From Oligoflexales bacterium (GTDB taxonomy: Bacteria > Bdellovibrionota_B > Oligoflexia > Oligoflexales > CACXFL01), in NCBI GenBank assembly GCA_028282865.1, contig JANQHA010000116.1, positions 1 to 17,747 on the forward strand: DNA of 17,747 nucleotides, read 5' to 3'. Position 1 is the first letter of the stretch, and every line of letters starts with the position of its first letter. Shown here piece by piece: positions 15,234 to 17,747 of the stretch. A program made the translations under genes and the position numbers. Under the pieces are notes generated by a model. The model did no database searches and was not told where the DNA came from. It saw nothing but the letters and a program-made list of their open reading frames with translations.

Positions 15234-15240
15234 CTCCCTT
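15234..15240 (-). promoter_or_regulatory. Ribosome-binding site that sets the CTG start of the phosphatase
   Basis: Minus-strand AAGGGAG lies five nt before CTG 15228. It is the only good Shine-Dalgarno match upstream of the P-loop and is the main support for the non-standard start. Confidence 0.65.
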
Positions 15241-15310
15241 CGAAGGACTACTTATTTAGAAAGCCATATCCCAGGTGAACAAGTAGAGAATCATAGTTAA
15301 TCAAAAGTGA

Positions 15311-15338
15311 TTCCCAATTTAACTGCGCTTTCTGGGAA
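15311..15338 (-). other. Weak stem-loop between barrel gene and phosphatase
   Basis: Inverted arms TTCCCA (15311-15316) and TGGGAA (15333-15338) pair over 6 bp across a 16-nt loop. The gap 15241-15410 has no other clear signal. It could be a weak terminator of the barrel gene or part of the phosphatase leader, but it lacks a good U-run. The sequence does not decide. Confidence 0.25.
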
Positions 15339-15410
15339 CGCTAAGTTCTAAATAGAGAAGACCTCTTTCAAATAGTGATTTCATTGACATATAAACTATC
15401 TAATTCCAAA

Positions 15411-16682
15411 CTAAAATACAGTAATAAATTGTATATTGCCACCACCCCAAGGCCTAAACCGATCTTCATCTGTTTTGTAAGGATAACGCCTAGCCATTTC
15501 ATCTAAGTCCCAAGAAGTGTTAAGAAACATATGAGAGTTTTTATCGAAGGTATAGTCCCAAGCAAACTGAAACTTCCATTCAGCGCGGTATTTCTCTTTG
15601 TCTGACTCAGTGACCGATAGGTGGTTAGCATGATAGCCGTACTGAAACCCATGGTTAGTATGCTTTTTCAATTTATAATAATAAGTTAGGTAGTGGCCTA
15701 ACTCTTTGCGAAAGGTGTCAGAGCTCAGGTCGCTAGGATCGACCTCGTCAGATACCTCAACGTCGGGATTAGAGGTTTCATAATCGACATCTCGTTGAAT
15801 GAAAATAGCACCGATGGTTGTGTCTGAAGTGCCTTGTTTGGCAAAGTTAATTAACCATTCGTAGACGGAAACTTTTTTTGTCATGTCTTTAGCTGGCCCC
15901 GCGGCCCAAATTTTTGACTCCGATTTTCTTAGGTCCTGCCAACTCACCTCACTGTACCAGCCCCGATGAGGATCTCCATAACCTAGCAAAATCTTATATT
16001 CTAGCTGTTTGTAGTTGTAGTCGTAACCCAGACCCTCTCGTTGCCACTGAACCGGCGTATCCTGCTCGGCGGTGACATGTGCGTGGAACTTGTCAGAGAA
16101 ATACCACCTATATCGTAGTCCGTAGGTCCAGTTATCGTTAGTCATTTCTGCGTTTTCTTCTTCAGATTTGTTGTTATAAAGATGGTCTACCTTCCATAGG
16201 TATAATTCGAGGGATCTATTTGGCCTAGGTTTAAAGGTTACGGCAGTGCCGAAATCTGCGTTTGCTTTGTAACTATCTCCGTCGGCCATGATAGAAAAGT
16301 GAATAGGTCTAAGTGAGTTAAAGCTCACTCGCATCTCTCTGTCAGGAATGTCTACGATCATCGTCTGGCGACGATGCTGCCGGTAACTGAACGTAGCAAA
16401 ACGATCTTCTTGGCTTTGAAGTTTTATCTCCTCAATATATGAGAACCTTTTGGCATTGTAACTTCCGCCGTTCGCTCGTAAGCCCATGGATTTTGAATCC
16501 CACAATCTTTGCCAGAAGAAAGGCGGTCGGTAGCTGATTTCGTCATTGAAGTTTTCGCTCGATATTCGATCTTCGCGGTCTACTTCTTGTTCATCTGTCT
16601 GTTGAAATCTGCCGTATAATTCCTGTGATAGGTTTATAGTTATTAAAAGAGCTAAGACATTAAAAATTCCACTTGCGTACAC
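15411..16682 (-). CDS. Outer-membrane beta-barrel protein of unknown family
   Basis: A 423-residue exported protein. Residues 1-24 are a signal peptide (MYASGIFNVLALLITINLSQ) ending near ELYG. An acidic stretch (29-43) follows. After that, alternating aromatic/hydrophobic strands dominate (RFATFSYRQHRR, SLELYLWKVDHLY, WTYGLRYRWYF, LTYYYKLKK, AEWKFQFAWDYTF), and the C-terminus IQFITVF carries the final Phe used for barrel insertion. I do not recognise a family or substrate. GTG at 16682 is the start, with AGGAA about 8 nt upstream. It is 9 nt after the four-helix membrane protein gene, so the two form a small unit. There is no heme motif, unlike the barrel at 13230-14747. Confidence 0.8.
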   Translation of the reverse strand: MYASGIFNVLALLITINLSQELYGRFQQTDEQEVDREDRISSENFNDEISYRPPFFWQRLWDSKSMGLRANGGSYNAKRFSYIEEIKLQSQEDRFATFSYRQHRRQTMIVDIPDREMRVSFNSLRPIHFSIMADGDSYKANADFGTAVTFKPRPNRSLELYLWKVDHLYNNKSEEENAEMTNDNWTYGLRYRWYFSDKFHAHVTAEQDTPVQWQREGLGYDYNYKQLEYKILLGYGDPHRGWYSEVSWQDLRKSESKIWAAGPAKDMTKKVSVYEWLINFAKQGTSDTTIGAIFIQRDVDYETSNPDVEVSDEVDPSDLSSDTFRKELGHYLTYYYKLKKHTNHGFQYGYHANHLSVTESDKEKYRAEWKFQFAWDYTFDKNSHMFLNTSWDLDEMARRYPYKTDEDRFRPWGGGNIQFITVF

Positions 16683-16691
16683 GTCAAATTC

Positions 16692-17027
16692 CTATGGTTT
16701 GTAAACGGCATAGAATATGGCGAGTCCCACCAAGAAAAAAAGCCCTCCTATGGCATGGGTGCGGTACGAAGGGAATCTTTTGTTTACCACGCCAACTAAG
16801 GCCATGATAACTGCCCAAATAATAAGTTTCGCGGTCATCCAGCCGGGCATACCTTGTTTTAGCACTCCGATGAGCCCCACCCCCCCAATGAGCGCAAGCA
16901 ATGAGCAAGCGCCAAACATCGCCTTAACTAGCTTAGATGACTGGGTCAATAAGGAAGCTACACCGAATGAAATAAACATAAAAGCGGCAAGGATATGAAA
17001 TAGCTTTAGAAACTCATAAAACAACAT
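16692..17027 (-). CDS. Four-helix inner-membrane protein, SirB-like
   Basis: A 111-residue protein with four hydrophobic segments at about 4-26, 36-55, 63-82 and 91-108. The opening LKLFHILAAFMFISFGVASLL, with His11 in the first helix, and the short four-helix design resemble SirB and related small membrane proteins. The match is too loose for a firm family, and their function is not settled. A second His (His91) lies near the fourth helix, so paired His raise a faint possibility of heme b binding. It begins at ATG 17027 with only a weak ribosome site (AGAGAG) upstream and is followed after 9 nt by the outer-membrane barrel gene. It diverges from the nitronate monooxygenase gene. Confidence 0.7.
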   Translation of the reverse strand: MLFYEFLKLFHILAAFMFISFGVASLLTQSSKLVKAMFGACSLLALIGGVGLIGVLKQGMPGWMTAKLIIWAVIMALVGVVNKRFPSYRTHAIGGLFFLVGLAIFYAVYKP

Positions 17028-17058
17028 GTTAATAGACTCTCTATAAATTTGCTGGGCA

Positions 17059-17088
17059 TTGCCCTGTTATTAGGCCTCAACTTATACC
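17059..17088 (+). promoter_or_regulatory. Possible promoter of the nitronate monooxygenase-like gene
   Basis: TTGCCC (17059-17064) and TATACC (17083-17088) are 18 nt apart in the 84-base divergent gap, 23 nt before the ATG at 17112. Each hexamer matches consensus in four of six bases. This is weak evidence alone, but the position is right. Confidence 0.3.
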
Positions 17089-17111
17089 CGGTACTATTAA
17101 GGATCTCGCTT

Positions 17112-17747
17112 ATGAATACAAGATCTAAATCGATAACCAAGCTTTTCGGCATTAAATATCCTATCGTCCAGGCTGGTATGGTCTGGGTGTCGGGGGCTAA
17201 GCTTGCCGCGGCTTCTGCCAATTCGGGAGTTTTGGGGATGTTGGGAGCTGGTTCGATGTCACCTGATTTGCTCAGGCAGCACCTTAAAAAAGCTAGATCG
17301 TTAACTGATCGGCCGCTGGCAATGAACTTACCCTTACTTTATTCGCGGATTGAGGAGCAGATTTCGGCGGGTCTAGAGGCTGGAGTTAAAATTTTTTTTA
17401 CTAGTGCTGGCAGCCCTAAAAAGTATACCGCTAGGCTGAAGTCTGAGGGGTGTATCGTTGTGCATGTTTGCTCTAGCCCGGAGTTGGCAAAAAAATGTGA
17501 GAATGCTGGGGTTGACGCGGTGGTTGCTGAAGGCTTCGAAGCTGGGGGTCATAATGGTCGCGACGAAATTACTACGATGAGTCTGATCCCTCAAGTGGTT
17601 GACCAAGTTGATATTCCGGTGATTGCCGCTGGGGGTATTGGTGATGGCCGAGCCATTGCAGCAGCATTTAGTTTAGGGGCTGATGGGGTTCAGATCGGAA
17701 CTCGCTTTGCCGCTACCGTGGAATCAAGTGCCCACGATAATTTTAAG
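17112..17747 (+). CDS. Nitronate monooxygenase / FabK-like flavoprotein (3' truncated)
   Basis: The first 212 residues of a flavin-dependent TIM-barrel enzyme; the gene runs off the right edge with no stop. Family motifs: YPIVQAGMVWVSGAKLAAA at the N-terminus, AMNLPLL, the glycine-rich EGFEAGGHNGRDEITTM around 143-159 with the catalytic-region His, and the FMN-phosphate site PVIAAGGIGDGRAIAAA followed by GADGVQIGTRF. Relatives are nitronate monooxygenases (oxidise nitroalkanes such as propionate-3-nitronate) or enoyl-ACP reductase II (FabK, last step of the fatty-acid elongation cycle). The two groups share this fold, and the missing C-terminus and lack of fab neighbours prevent a choice. ATG 17112 has AAGGAT 7 nt upstream. 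Confidence 0.9.
   Translation, partial: MNTRSKSITKLFGIKYPIVQAGMVWVSGAKLAAASANSGVLGMLGAGSMSPDLLRQHLKKARSLTDRPLAMNLPLLYSRIEEQISAGLEAGVKIFFTSAGSPKKYTARLKSEGCIVVHVCSSPELAKKCENAGVDAVVAEGFEAGGHNGRDEITTMSLIPQVVDQVDIPVIAAGGIGDGRAIAAAFSLGADGVQIGTRFAATVESSAHDNFK

Noticed and set aside
1..17747. CRISPR arrays, tRNA genes, insertion sequences, phage attachment sites
   Set aside because: I saw no regular repeat-spacer pattern, no cloverleaf, no transposase frame and no flanking direct repeats of the sort expected.

Overview
The window reads as chromosomal DNA of a Gram-negative bacterium with many secreted, lipid-anchored and outer-membrane proteins. Base composition is moderately AT-rich, and several genes start with TTG, GTG or CTG. 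Small CXXCH lipoproteins, a Tat-exported DUF1501-like protein and outer-membrane barrels suggest a delta/Oligoflexia-like lineage (Bdellovibrionota). That placement is inference from gene style; there is no rRNA or other taxonomic marker. I see no tRNA, CRISPR array, transposase or phage gene. Genes are tightly packed, and no gene-free stretch exceeds about 205 bases.

Left edge, plus strand (1-1943): the tail of an unidentified gene, a cold-shock protein with a TTG start and a clear intrinsic terminator, then a secreted protein with an fn3 domain and seven propeller-type repeats. That last gene ends tail-to-tail with ung, sharing the four bases TTAA.

Minus strand, 6893 to 1940 (read right to left): class II fructose-bisphosphate aldolase, an exported probable outer-membrane protein, an NSS-family sodium symporter, a small exported protein and uracil-DNA glycosylase. 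Gaps are 15-19 nt, plus one ATGA overlap, so this looks like one transcription unit. Nested inverted repeats lie in front of the aldolase gene.

Minus strand, 15228 to 7019: the most interesting region. A low-molecular-weight protein tyrosine phosphatase, probably started at CTG, is followed 1 nt later by a diheme cytochrome fused to a predicted outer-membrane beta-barrel. A lipoprotein with a CX4CH motif comes next. After a 188-nt gap with a hairpin come five genes: a CXXCH protein related to the DUF1592/1588/1585-type cytochromes, a small lipoprotein, the Tat-exported DUF1501-like protein, a CXXCH lipoprotein with a carbohydrate-binding-like domain, and another CXXCH lipoprotein. Four of these proteins carry a standard CXXCH motif and one carries CX4CH. 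Together they look like a cell-envelope redox system, with the heme-barrel fusion as a possible electron conduit through the outer membrane. The electron donor and acceptor cannot be told from sequence.

Right edge: a two-gene minus-strand unit (four-helix membrane protein, then outer-membrane barrel), diverging from a plus-strand nitronate monooxygenase/FabK-like gene that runs off the end.
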